DNA from: Rotaria socialis
Taxonomy: Eukaryota; Rotifera; Eurotatoria; Philodinida; Philodinidae
Assembly: GCA_905331475.1 (NCBI GenBank)
Contig: CAJNYU010003045.1
Coordinates: 142,660 to 206,659, forward strand
Direction: 5' to 3'
Length of the DNA stretch: 64,000 nucleotides
Translations under genes and position numbers: made by a program
The notes under the pieces: model-generated
Databases searched by the model: none
What the model was told of the DNA's origin: nothing
Seen by the model: only the letters and a program-made list of their open reading frames with translations
In this document: positions 37,342 through 49,734 of the stretch, piece by piece
Layout: every line of letters starts with the position of its first letter
Numbering within the stretch: the first letter of the stretch is position 1

Positions 37342-40229
37342 TCACAATGGAACAACCATGCCAACACTAACAGTATGATCAGGTGAAAGATGTAGATTTT
37401 TTTGACCAAATGGAAATACGTTTTTCAATACTGAATATATAGATAGTACCAATTTGCTGGGTAATGTACGCCATCCTTTACGTATAACACGAATAGTTAT
37501 TGCTGGAATAAAAAATGTGATCTTATGACCATCCGGCACTGGAACATGATATTCAGTCGCGGCTAATTGTAAACTAAATAAAATAATTGAATAGACGAAA
37601 AGAAAATAAGATTAACTGACATGTCAAATAAATGAATTTTATGTTCTGAATATCCATAACGTGCTGTAATATGATAAAAGTGTCGTTCATCTGTACCATA
37701 TTTTTCAACTTTCAATCGATGAGTAAGATCAACAATTGGTATTCGTGCATATTCTAATTTAAGAAAGATTGCTACTTCAGGAAGCTACCATCATATAGAA
37801 AAAAAAGCTAAATAAAACGAAATTCTTCTTCGTATTAACCTACCGCGTGAATACGTGCTAATACACGTTCAAATACATGTGGTGTATGTCTGGATGATGT
37901 TGTTAGAAAAACACCGAGACCAGGTGTCACTGTAAATGCAACGTTGCCTGTTGAACTAATACGAAATATATTGTTGTCATCGTCAGAATCATCAATGAAT
38001 TCAAAACGATTATTATCGGTCGTATCAGTATTTGTTAATGATTCTGGAGGCATGTTAACCTTTTCATTTGTTGTATCGTCATCTTCTTCATCGCTACTTG
38101 CTGTTTGATAATCGAGTAATAAACTTCCTGACCGTTTGAATTCTTCATGTTTTGACTCTTGTGTTAATTTACCATTTAAATCCGAGAGACCGAGCCGAAC
38201 CGGTAATTGAATAAGAGTTGTTGTTTGAGCATAAAAATTAAGATATTTACGAAGTAATGTTTGACCGTAATACCAAGAAAAACCAAAAATAAAGAAAACT
38301 ATTGCAATTAATAAAGCTACCCAAGCACCTAAAATAATCATACATGCATATATATTTTTTTTTTAATAAGTTAGGAATAAAAGCGAACCTTCAAAAAATT
38401 TAACTACATTAGCCGAAAGAAAAGTTATATCAATAATAAGAAATGTTCCAAAAAGTGCAACACGTATCCAATGATTATTCCATACATAACGCATAACACA
38501 CATATAAAGTATTGATGTTATTAACATATCTGAACATACCGTAACACCATCTAAACAAACAAATCATCAGTTTCATGTCTCATCGTAAATGAAATTCTTT
38601 TCTCTAATTACATGCATGTGCTAATTGACCACTACTACGAAAATAAAGAGTGATAGATATTGTCATCAATAAAATAATCCAATTAATAGCCTTAAATTGA
38701 AAAACAAATCCGTTTTTCAGTTTGCTTCTAAATAATACAAAAAATCGATCGTACCGGGACATATATTTGCCCAATCACTTTTTTGCTTGTATGTATAACA
38801 CGTAATGGCGGTGAAAAGCCGAGCGATGCTGCTTGACTAATTAAAGAAAAAACGCCAGTAATAATCGCTTGAGAAGCGATGACTAAACATAATCGATAAT
38901 AAAATAGAAATCAACATTCAAGTATTCATTTCGATTTACTAGTTGCCATCGTTGCAAGAATAATTAGTGGCCATCGAAAACATGCTGGACCAGCATTATA
39001 GAATGGATTAGAGATCATTTCAGGAGAATGCATAATCAATGCTCCTTGACCAAGATAATTCGCCACTACAGAAGGTAATACAACACATAACCAACTAGTT
39101 CGAACAGGTCCTCGACCAAAATGACCTGGTATGCATAGTTTAAATATCGCTTGTCCTGAAAATCGTTTATGCTTTTATAATCTTACCCAAATCAGCATAA
39201 AATGCTTCAAGACCAGTTACTGACAGAAAAACTCCACCTATAAAAAACAGAAAAGCTAGAAACATAAAATTTTGAATTCGTTTTTTTGCTTGTATTACCA
39301 ATCTGCATAAATCCTTTTTGTTTTTCTCGAATTAAATAACTTACAGCTTCCCAAGGATTAAATGCTCGAAGTATCGAGGGATCAAATGTAATGCGCCATA
39401 TGCCAATTGAAAACAAGACAACAAACCAAACGATCATGATGGGTGCGAAGGTTAAACCTAATCATTCAAAACTATTTTTTACAATATGTTAAATCAAAAC
39501 CAAAACTCGACTACCAATTTTGGATGAACCAAACATTTGCACGAAAAAAAGAATTACAATTATAAAAACTGTTACTGGCAGAATCAATTTCGTTAATGCT
39601 TGAGATGTGGTCGCTAAACCTTCGACAGCTGATAGAACACTAATAGCCGGTGTCAGTGCACCATCACCTAAATACAAAAAAAATGCTTTTTTCTAATACC
39701 ATTATGAAAAAAAAATCATTACCAATTAAAAGCGAAGCAGCAAATATCGACACTATACTAATCACATGTTTAGCACGCGCACGTAATCGACTATGTTCAC
39801 CTGTCAGTAAAGCGCATAGAGCAAATGTTCCACCTTCACCACGATTGTCAGCCATCAGTATAAAAATACCATATTTTATTGATGCAACGATAATTAAATT
39901 CCATATAACTAGTGATATAGCACCTATACATTGCTGTCGTGTTGGATGAAGATTGTCAGCAAAAATTGTGCGAATAACGTACAACGGACTCGTGCCAATA
40001 TCACCAAAGATAATACCGAGTGAACCAATAGTTAATGATAAATACAAGCGAATGCTCTTGCATGACGAACCTTTTGTTTTATGTTCAGAATTTTCTGATA
40101 CGGATAAAGTATTTTTTTCCTTATCATTTTTAACACTTCCATTCGTATGAATATTACTGATTAGATCTTATAGACAAAAATAATCGACTAGAGGATTAAC
40201 GTAAATGTTTTTAACCTACTTTGAACCAT
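37342..40229 (-). CDS. KUP/HAK/KT family potassium transporter
   Basis: About twelve exons on the minus strand, with short introns and a start at 40227-40229 ([13 protein letters not shown]). The membrane core is unmistakable: [16 protein letters not shown], then [16 protein letters not shown], then [17 protein letters not shown]. Next come [18 protein letters not shown], the block containing [40 protein letters not shown], and [18 protein letters not shown]. These are the selectivity and proton-coupling motifs of K+ uptake permeases of bacteria, fungi and plants, with about 12 membrane helices. A cytoplasmic C-terminal domain of about 250 residues follows, with an acidic linker ([13 protein letters not shown]) and the [11 protein letters not shown] segment typical of the family tail. 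Metazoans generally lack this family, so horizontal acquisition (fungal or bacterial donor) followed by intron gain is the likeliest origin. It is complete and apparently functional. Confidence 0.92.
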
Positions 40230-43200
40230 TCCGACTAACAGGAGAAGAATGAAATGAAAATATCTAGCATGGACGAATAAGCAACTATATAATAAACATT
40301 GAGGACAAAATAAAAGAGATATGTATCACGTTTTAGATAGAGAACGAAAGTAGGCGATAGAGAAACATAGCGTCGCCATTCAATCGAACTGTCCGACATT
40401 CATATGCAGAGATAAATCTGACACAATTCTTGGTAAACAATATAAATCTATGTATATCGTAATATCATCTTAAGAGTACAAAATCATGTTGAAAAAACAA
40501 ATTTATGTCGTAGGACTTAATCGTCATCGATTTTTCTTTCGAATCTCTATTGTCAAGGACACGAATTATTTTATCATGTTACTAACATGAATGAAGTCTA
40601 TACTATTTTTTCTGCACGTTATACATTGTTTTTGAAACATGTGCAGTTTAATTCTCAACCAAATGGTGTACAGTACCCATGCATGACTCTTGCCAACCAA
40701 AATCAAGCCTTTTTGTATGAGGTGAAAGATGAACAATTACGATATACTATATTAACGACAGCATGGTAATTAAAATAAGAATGTTAATTATTTTAGATAC
40801 TCGATCGCAAGCTACTAGTGAAGATCAAAATTAAAATGGCTAAGGTCATGTGAAACTATCCTTCAAAACTATTAAGACAAAAAAAGAGGTGATAATAGTA
40901 TTATCATCAACATAGCAGAAGTAAAATCACAAACAAAAACAGATATGGAGTATTCAGATTAGACGTGCAAGATAATTTCTGATAGTATTTTTTTCATACA
41001 GCTGAGTTATTTTGTACGTACTGCACCCATATGTTTGTTTTATTAAAAGTTTGAGCGCGCAAAGATCATGTTTTCATCTGTGTACGTATTTGAAATAATT
41101 TTCTATACATATTATAGATGCGCGTGAGGGAATGTTTTTTTGTCTTCATGCTATTTGTTTCTTGTTCCTCCTGTAACAGTCGCGATTGAATTATGCTGTT
41201 TGCCAGCCCGAATGATCTTGGATGATTTGTAATTAAAATGTCTTTGAATTTCTATTGTTTTTTTCTTTACTTTTCTCATCGGTTTCGCAGGAAACAATTC
41301 TTTTTATTCGTGACGATTTAAGCTTAGATATTACTTTTTTCGTCGCTCACCAATGGAAACAATAGAACGTTGTTTGTAAACTCTGCGAGTCGACCATTTA
41401 ATCATATCGCCTTCGGCAAGTGTGTTTTATAACTTCAGTCTTTCTTTCTGAGAGAGAGAAAGAGAGACTAAGATATATGTCATTGTTTAGGTTTAATTGA
41501 GAAGAGGGTTTAACTCAGAAACAAATGAAAAGCTACTGGTTTCTCGTACATACTTGCTAAAGCGATTAGAACCTTTTTTCCAATCATTTCGATTTATTAA
41601 AAAAAAAGGAATCTAAACGAAACATCTTCACGAGTATATTCGAGAGCGAATCATTGTACGCGATGATTGTCCTGAACGGCGACATAAACATTACCATTCC
41701 GATCGAAGGATGAATTCCTGAGGTGCTAGAATTGATGTATTCCTGCTCCTAGACCCTTTTCATCCACATCCTCAAGATAGATTCCGCACCATTCACTTAT
41801 TCAATTGACAACTTAGTAATAATGGCAACGTTAGACAGTCGTATTAAAGATCGATTCTTTGATAGGAATTTATTCGCCAGCAGATCCACAGACGAAGAAT
41901 CTATTTAAATTGAACGATGTTCTTTCTGGATTTGCCTATTTCTATTCATGGCGAATATAATCATCCTACTGATTTACGACAGCCTTGGAACGCAGACAAC
42001 GATGATTACTACAAAAATTCCTACTTATTCAACGTTCAGCGCTTTACTAATACAATATCCGGATGTACTTCAATGCCCATATCCAACTCTATCTACGCCA
42101 ATATTAAAGCTCGTTCAAATAAAGTCGATATATCACCAGGTATAAATTATTTTTGAGTGACCTGGGCATTAGAGAAAGCTATCACAGTTCATAATTGAAC
42201 TAACGTAAGTATAGACTGTAGATTTCTAGAAGAGCTTCCGTAAGTGACGCCTAAGAGACTGATACAAAAGCAAACCGTTCTTATCTGATTAGGTAAACCT
42301 GACTCATATTAAAATTGCTGTTTGAGTTATGGCTTTGACTAAAATAGTCAAGTTAATTTCAAATCAAATAGAATGGTTCTTGTGTCGAAATTTTGATCTA
42401 CTAATATAGATGTAATGTCACAATTAACATAAACGAACAATTATTTGAGAGAAAGTAATCCTAATAATTTTTCTGGATTTTTTTTTGATGAAATAAAATC
42501 CTTGCGTCAATTCATTATTCTATTTATACACTTCAGCGATTTATAAATAATATCACAGATGTGACCATGCAATAGCCTTGCCTACACTAAAAAGATAATG
42601 CGGCATTAATTCGAATTAAATATACGCGCGTCTACACTTATAAGTTTAATGCATCAATCAGAATTGAGAAGTAACCGCTACAATGTAGTATGAATGTATA
42701 AACTTAGCACATGTTTAGTAACGAAAAAGTCGCTTCGATCTCTTTTCGATGATTAATGACAAATGACGAAGTTTGTCACCAAAGTATCTACTTTTCTAAG
42801 GTTGCGACAATTCAAAACTCGAGCACATTTTATTTTTCATTCATTTAGATATGGCTAGATAGAGCTCGTCGAGCTCTACCAAACTGTATATATGAAAAAA
42901 TTTTAAGTGCATCTCTTAGCTTAAAATACGGGAAAATCTCAATTTTCGACTTTCTTTGCAAAAAATTCATAGTTTTCAAGGGGGTTCGCGTTTGAAGAGA
43001 TTCATATTGTTTCACAAGTCCTAAAGACCTCTTTTCTAATGCATCATGTAAAACTGTATTTAGCCGTATGAACATGAAAACGATCTGAGAATCTCTGGAT
43101 GCTCCAGGATCCTAGACTGTCAGACCTGAATGATCGTTTGAACCAATCGATTTGAGTGTGTTGCAAAAGCATCAAATCTTGCCAGCTTTTGTTTTTAACC

Positions 43201-43592
43201 GATGCTTCTACTCTATTTTATTCATCTTGAGACTGCGAAAACAGTTAAGCATCCGTTTAATTTTATGTATTAACAGTCTTGAGAAAACCAGTTTTACAAG
43301 TATCTTTTAGACAGAAGACCAAAAGAAGAAAAACTAACTATAAATCTACAGATATGTGTCCAAAGAAAAAATTCAAAACTAATCTTCAAATTCATTTACA
43401 ATCGCACGAAGTTTACTTCTCTTGAAATCATTCATAATTGATATCTATAAGTTTTCGTCAATTTTTCATATTAGAAAAACGGCAGAGAGTTGAATCAAAA
43501 TTTCAGTTTAATGAAAACCAAAAAATAAAGGCAAACAAGAAAAACAGCCGGACACAAATGCGAACGAGACAAGCAAATAAAAATTGTTTTTT
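40230..43592. other. 3.4-kb gene-poor region
   Basis: Upstream space of the KUP gene. Short open frames near 40.6, 42.0 and 42.9 kb have no recognisable domain and no splice partners. No inverted repeat or RNA gene was noticed. Confidence 0.5.
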
Positions 43593-43850
43593 TTATTGTT
43601 GTTGTTGTTGTTGACGTCGTGCTTGTTCTAAATAGAAAACGATTGCCAATGTATAAAATTCATTATATACTTCCAGGATTCACTAACCTTCTTCGACCTT
43701 CTCTAACGACCATTGTGCCACAAGCAACCTTACCGACTCATCCATAAGTTGTTTAAATTCTTCATCAGTTAATTGATGAGCTTGAAATTTTTGTTTTTTT
43801 GCCGATATACTTGTTTTCAAAAGATCTATTTCTCGTCTGTATGCAACAAC
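43593..43850 (-). CDS. C-terminal exons of an unidentified coiled-coil protein
   Basis: Two exons, about 43,689-43,850 and 43,593-43,628, join in frame. They read VVAYRREIDLLKTSISAKKQ, then FQAHQLTDEEFKQLMDESVR, then LLVAQWSLEKVEE, and end in EQARR plus six glutamines and TAA. The composition is helical, probably coiled coil. The first exon has a proper acceptor (TATTTAG), so more exons should lie upstream. Candidate pieces near 44,940 and 45,080 do not join in a compatible phase, so the gene may be longer with skipped sequence or may be broken by the foldback at 44.0-44.5 kb. Family not recognised. Confidence 0.45.
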
Positions 43851-44002
43851 CTAAATAGACAGATGGAATAAGTATTTTTTTAAAAGAAGACGAAAGCATG
43901 CGAAACAGTGCGAGATGTATGCAAATAAAACGGTGGGGTAAAAATAATAGAAAAAAAAGTTTTCCATGGAAATGCATCTCAAATAACATAAAGCAAGAAA
44001 AT

Positions 44003-44475
44003 GGGTTTGGTGGAAAAGGCAGAAAGAGAAAACGTCGAAAAGGAAAACATAGAAGGGGAAAATGCAGAAATTCTAAACATCGAAAGGTAAATGTCGAAAA
44101 TTGCGTTTTTTGATAATTTTAACGAAAAATAAAAATTTATTCGATCATATGATAAAATACAATAAAAAAAAGAAAACTAAGTTTATCAGTATTATTTTAT
44201 TTTTTTTTGTGATCCAAGTAGTAATGCTAATCCCTTCAATAATTGCTTTGCATTAATTACCAAATCAAAAGAAAAAATTTTCGTTATCTATAGACATCTT
44301 TTTCATTCTACGTTTTCCTTTTCAAAATTCTTCTACTTTTTTTCTCTGGCAGTTTTTCTTCGACACTGTTATTAATTATACTTTTTCCATTCGGCGTTTT
44401 TACCTTCTGAAATTTCCAGTTTCGACGTTTTCCTTTTTTTTCGACATTTTCCTTTCTGCCTTTTCCGCCAAGTCC
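44003..44475. mobile_element. Foldback element with GAAAACGTCGAAA-type arms
   Basis: The left tip GGGTTTGGTGGAAAAGGCAG (44,003) matches the complement of CTTTCTGCCTTTTCCGCC near 44,452-44,470. Both arms are built from loose repeats of a GAAAA-(A/T)(C/G)-GTCGAAA-like unit, running as purines on the left and pyrimidines on the right, around an AT-rich centre. There is no coding capacity. It is probably a non-autonomous foldback or satellite-like element. Confidence 0.6.
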
Positions 44476-46056
44476 GAGAAAATATCCTTAATCTATTGCT
44501 TACTAGATCAATAGCCATTTAAAAACAAAATAATGTAGTGGATGTGGATATGCGATTAGCTATACAATTTTAACCTGTTATATACATTTTCACTCATCTG
44601 TAAGAGCTAATCAAATTGCAGATGCGTCTATTGTTCCAAAGGTCATGAACAAAGAGAAAAAATAAAAAAAAATGTTCGCGGACGAATATTGTTCATCGAG
44701 TCAAAGATCGAATATCAAGAGAACACTTGTTTGATACAATTGATAATCGTAAAGAAAAATATTCTCAAGATATGCATATATTTTGACTGAGTATATTTAG
44801 CAATTTAGGGAACGTAAACTGAATGAAAAAACAAATGCTTACTCCATTAACACTGAACAAAGTAAGAAAAACCAAAGGCATAAATAGAATATATGAAAAA
44901 TCTTTTGTTCGATATTATGCTTACAGTTGTGCATCTGTAACTGCATTAAATTCCAATGTAAATACCAATTGAAATGAGATTGAAGCACAATCTAGAACGA
45001 AAACAACGAGTAAATATATCAGTTCATATGAAAATCGAACATCTTTCTAATAGCTTTTTTTATTGACTTATCATTATCTAAATCAATTACTATTCTTACG
45101 TTTTGTTAATGAATCATCATTTGAACGATACACACGCGCTTAGAATATAGTTGTGCATCTTAAGAAAAAAACAAGAGAAACGAAATAAAGCTGAAGGAGA
45201 ATAAAAGCAAAATGGTAAAGACCAGCTTTAGCGCAATAAGTCATATGGGCAAATAATTCGTTTTGCTCAATATCTGTCGATGGGAAGTAATTAGGGATGC
45301 AACGGTGACGATAACCGGTCTTATCGGTCACCGGTACATTTGAATGTGTGACGGTTTGTGTTGCTGGCACAAAGCACAGATGTAAATGATATTATTGTAA
45401 ATGAAAATTAGCTCTTATAGTTATGTAATACGATATAACTGAAATTTTCAGTGTTTTAATTCATCGATGGCTAGTACTCTTTCCGATGCTAGTTTTAATT
45501 CTTTACTTGATCTATTACTCTGCTTCCAATTCAGTTTTACTCTGACTTTATATCTATTTTATCTACAACTTAAAAGATACCATTTGGTCACAAATTATAC
45601 TACAGCGATGTATGAAAGATTGAACATGTATCAATACGTTAATTCGACTAAATGAATTCCAGTAAACCGTTTCATGGATAATAATACAGTGTCTCAATCA
45701 GAAAGATGCCGTTGATGCTCGACCTGGTTATCATAATATAGAAAAACTATTATTTCATGGTTGCTCGTATAGAGCAGCTGAACAAATTCTTCAGGTAGTT
45801 TTTGATCATAATCGTATCGAAAGAAATGACAAAGGAAAATCATGAAAAAGCTAGTGGCAGTGGCTCCTTGATTGATTAGGTACTAATAACGGCCATGTTT
45901 CTGTATCAAATCCATCTACGGATGAAAAAAAGACTACTTGTGTGCCGTGTACTTGTTGGCGGAAGTTGTAGAGTTGATCAAACGATAAGAACATGTTCAG
46001 TAAATTACGAGTCAAATATTCATGTAGTTTGTTCAAATCAACCTATTTTACTAGAA
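44476..46056. other. Gene-poor region with a small palindromic repeat
   Basis: No gene could be supported. Near 45,290-45,366 lies a palindrome-rich sequence (AACCGGTCTTATCGGTCACC) flanked by GGGATGCAACGG and CGGTTTGTGTTGC, possibly a tiny non-autonomous transposon. Two exon-like pieces near 44,940 and 45,080 (minus) are too weak to call. Confidence 0.4.
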
Positions 46057-46359
46057 CAGTGGCGGCGGAGCCACTGAGACAGGTGAGGCTTGAGCCTCAC
46101 CTAGATTTCGCGATATGAGACTCAGCCTCACTTGCTTTTGTAGTGAATATTGCTATTTTCTTGTTCTTGCATCAGAGTAGAAGCAAAGAAAACTAGTTTT
46201 CGGTATTTTCCAATCTTCTTTTTTTATACTGACCATTTTTATTTTTACTGAAGTTCAATAAAAAGAAGACTTATTTACTACTTGATGTTTCATAAAATTC
46301 CACGATAGCAAAAAAATATGATGAGCCTCACCTAGCTTAATGACGCTCCGCCGCCCCTG
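46057..46359. mobile_element. 303-bp hAT-type MITE with 8-bp target duplication
   Basis: Terminal inverted repeats CAGTGGCGGCGGAGCC and the complement of GCTCCGCCGCCCCTG, with an inner pair around GTGAGGCTTGAGCCTCACCTAG and GAGCCTCACCTAGCTTAATG. The exact 8-base duplication TACTAGAA flanks it at 46,049-46,056 and 46,360-46,367. CAG...CTG tips with 8-bp duplications are diagnostic of hAT transposons. With no coding capacity, this is a MITE moved in trans. The perfect duplication suggests fairly recent insertion. Confidence 0.92.
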
Positions 46360-46567
46360 TACTAGAATATTTAATAACCTATGTATAAACGTCATACATG
46401 CACAAGTGTAGAAAAATGCGTGAATTATATTTTAATGCGAGGATTTATTTGCTATAATACATGACGTTATTTGGTGCTTAACTGTAATTAAATGATAGTA
46501 GTGCGTTTTCTACTTGGATTCATTATGAAAAAAAAGTCTATGCAAAAAGTGTCTTTCGAGAATCATC

Positions 46568-47652
46568 TCAGCTGTATTTGATCAATATTCGATTTTCTTC
46601 ATTCTTGATGTCATCGATTGAGTAACCGCATGCGTCGATGATACCGAATCGATCATTCAACTCGTCTAAACTTTCTTCTCCGATCAATTCCAGAATATCG
46701 TTGAGATTACGTAAAGTTTGACAACGATGAAAGAATTCTAAACAGTCATCATCGTCCACTGGCCAACGACTGTCAAATACATGCACTTTGTATAGATACA
46801 TTGGGCAGCGGTTGATATCAGACTCCCAATCATTGTTATGTTCAGACAAATTCGGATATTCGTTGTCGTCATCATCCAAGTCTTCCTCTTTCTTTCCACA
46901 AAAATAGCACCATCTTCCGCCACATCGTGCGCAAGTCATGTGCGTGCAATTATTATCTTTAATGCCTGCCAATTCACAGTGAGGACATTGTCTAAGAGAA
47001 CCGGTCGTGATGGCTTCCTCAATCAATCGTTTGCGATAGTGATACTCGACGCACCGCGATGAGTGTGTTAATTCATCAATCTCATCCTGCACCATGCTCG
47101 AACATATTAAACATGATCGTTTTCCGCAATCAGGATGTTGGCAATTGAGAAATTGAATCGGGCATGCATCAGTAGTATGGATTTCCAGATAGGGACAAAA
47201 TGGACCTGTTAAAAATTAGAACGTGATCAAAACATAATTTTGGTTAGCTGATAGTTTCTTTCAAAATACGTACATTGTACGAATTCTTCATCGTCGTTGA
47301 GGCATTTTTGGGACCAGTAGAGAGGCAACATACAAGCAACATATTGCTCATAATATTTTTCATCGATAATTACACGTTCAACACACGTGTTATTGAAAGC
47401 TGTTCGACATCCTCCACACTGGAATGGATAATTGAGCGCCGGTTGAGCAAAAAACATGTTGATCATTTTAGTGATACAGTATGAACATGTATTTTTGCGA
47501 CATTTGTCATTTATGCATGTTAAATGTGTACCAGTGACGGTAATATTAGATTCGCATATTCCACAAGTAAGCTTGTTTTCTTGCGGTGATGGTATTTCCA
47601 ACGTGGTTGATGGCTGCACAATGGACTCTGCATTATCATTCTGTGTAGACAT
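46568..47652 (-). CDS. RBR (RING-IBR-RING) E3 ubiquitin ligase-like protein
   Basis: Two exons (47274-47652 and 46568-47206) with a 67-base intron encode about 340 residues, starting MSTQNDNAESIVQPST. RING1 is seen as CGICESNITVTGTHLTC with CRKNTCSYC, and CGGCRTAF. The IBR region has CPYLEIHTTDACPIQFLNC with CGKRSCLIC. The RING2 part is CPHCELAGIKDNNCTHMTC with CARCGGRWCYFCG. The cysteine in DNNCTHMTC sits where RBR ligases form the ubiquitin thioester, so the catalytic centre appears intact. An acidic stretch (EEDLDDDDNEY) and a helical tail follow. It lacks a UBL or UBA region, unlike parkin or HOIP. Substrate unknown. Confidence 0.85.
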
Positions 47653-49734
47653 ACTGTTGGCATAGAAAATAAACGTGAATGCTAAATAGATTCGTAACGG
47701 ACACCCTCAAGTTTGGCCAAAAAATTCGTAGATGATATTTTATACGTCATCGGTACTATAAATACCGATTGCATTATTGTTGATTTCATCATCATATTTT
47801 TTCGCATAGGTGACTATAGATGTGCAACTCCTTGTTGTTGCAAATGATGATGTAACTGACATATCGATATTGACATTTTGTTCGTGCAGTATTTCGAAAT
47901 GATGACGTAATTTCAAAGGATTGGCTTTTCGATTTTTTCTTCTTACTCATGTGCCAATTTTTCACTACAGCTTCGCAAAATACACAAAGCATAATAAACA
48001 GAGAAGCCTGTGTAAACATGAATGCCATCGCTATTAGAAATCGATGTAAAAACATCCAGATGAGTGCTGCATATTTCACCATGTTCAATACGGCCTCATT
48101 CCTATTTGCCTTGATATGAGATCAAAGTAAAGTGCCTTTAGAAAATATATTTTCTCAGTATAAGGATTATAGGTGCTAGTGAAGAGGATGTAGATACCAA
48201 CATCGATACTGATATTCAAACTATTGAGATTCGAAGTTAAAATATAAAATATTTTCATCTTGAATCTGTTCTCGAGTATAGAGTTGGATGGGTGCCGATT
48301 AGTTAGATGTGAAGCCATCTACTGAAGTTTCTAAAGTGTGTCTTGCAAATCGAAACGTGTCGAGATAGATCGTCTGTAGCTGGCAGTAGTTATTTCACAA
48401 CTTCCTTAAGAGACACTAATTGTGTAAATTCATACCGTTTAGTCGGCATAAATTAACAATTTAAACTAGAAAGATGAAGATATTTGACTGAACAAAAATT
48501 GTATAGATGCCGAAATTATTCTCAGGTTGCGTCAAGATTGAGGTAGGCTAACTTTGATCACTCGGACCACTGATTGAAAAATTTTCGGAACGATTGGCCT
48601 AATTTATGAGCTTGCTGAAAAGTTTTTGATAATTGCTGTGTGAGAAGGCGCATGAAATGCTGGAGGTTTGCTAGTGCAAAAAAAAAATACACTGAATGTT
48701 TCGTACAACTATCAGATTCGATTATAAAGTTTTATCAAGTGTACGGAGCACGATTGAGGACTAGATCCGCAATTCTTTAATCAGTCAGGTGAGAACCCAT
48801 ACATTTTTATCGATCGAATTCAAGTTCAGAAACTCTAGAACTTGATGGACTCTTGTAGGTATCAATAACAAAAGAACGACACTTCGATGCATGTGATCAG
48901 TTAGACGATGACAGACTGTCGATGTGAGGGTGTGAATATAAAGTTTGGAATTGGCTTGAACTACAAATCACCAATTCAAATCCGCGTCTTTGTGTAGATT
49001 ACTAGCTATGTAGTGCAGCGATGTCTAGAACATATTGAATCTGGTCCGTTTCATATATATTTTTTCACTGCGTTTATCTCGTGGGCATTTCTTCGTTCCC
49101 CATTCTTTTTCGTTCCTTTTGCCTTCACAATTTTTACTTTCGGTCATTTTGATGCATACCATATATGTATATCGTAAATGTATTTCATTTTATTAAATGA
49201 AAATAATTGATCATAGAGGGTGCGGGTATGAATATGAGCATCGTAGACGAAAGAGATGCGCACTACTACGCTTTCAACAGTAGTGAGAAGATGTGTACTG
49301 TGATGAAGAAAAATAGGAGCTAAAAGTATTAGGCCTTTACTATACTTGCTGATATTATCTCGACGGTACTGCTAGCGAGGAGTGTAATAGAAAAAATACT
49401 TTGTTCGCGAGTTTTTTCAATCATTTTCATTCAATGTTGTAGACTTACTATACGCTCTTTATTCGATCGATAGACAAGTCTTCGTACTTAACTCAGTTAT
49501 GCACTTTAGTTTATTACAATTGTTACATGTATTTCGCTATTTTAGTTCGACTGATCTGTAGTTGGGTGTGAGTGTACGTTTAGGTATAACTTATGACTCA
49601 ATCGTCGACTATCACAGCTTACCGACACTCCATACCCATATTGACACCCTCATCGAAATTTATTATCATACAAATATCAAGTTTCATAAAGTATCTCAAT
49701 GAACACATATTTTATGTTAAAAGATGACTCAAAT
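47653..49734. other. 2-kb intergenic region
   Basis: Contains the RBR promoter side and the 3' UTR of the large fusion gene. A minus-strand open frame at 47,792-48,088 has two hydrophobic stretches, but no support beyond that. Nothing else is recognised. Confidence 0.5.

Noticed and set aside
40587-40769. 60-residue frame ending near 40,769
   Set aside because: Composition is plausible, but there is no domain and no donor or acceptor joining it to anything.
41917-42156. 79-residue frame in the KUP upstream desert
   Set aside because: No recognisable family and no splice partners; a second overlapping frame is equally open.
44937-45120. Candidate upstream exons for the coiled-coil gene (FQLVFTLEFNAVTDAQL and RSNDDSLTK pieces)
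   Set aside because: The phases do not join to the exon at 43,850: splicing puts a stop in the reading frame. They were left out of the gene model.
47792-48088. 98-residue minus-strand frame with two hydrophobic stretches
   Set aside because: No homology pattern, no splice signals, and AT-rich DNA readily gives hydrophobic frames. It could be real, but nothing supports it.
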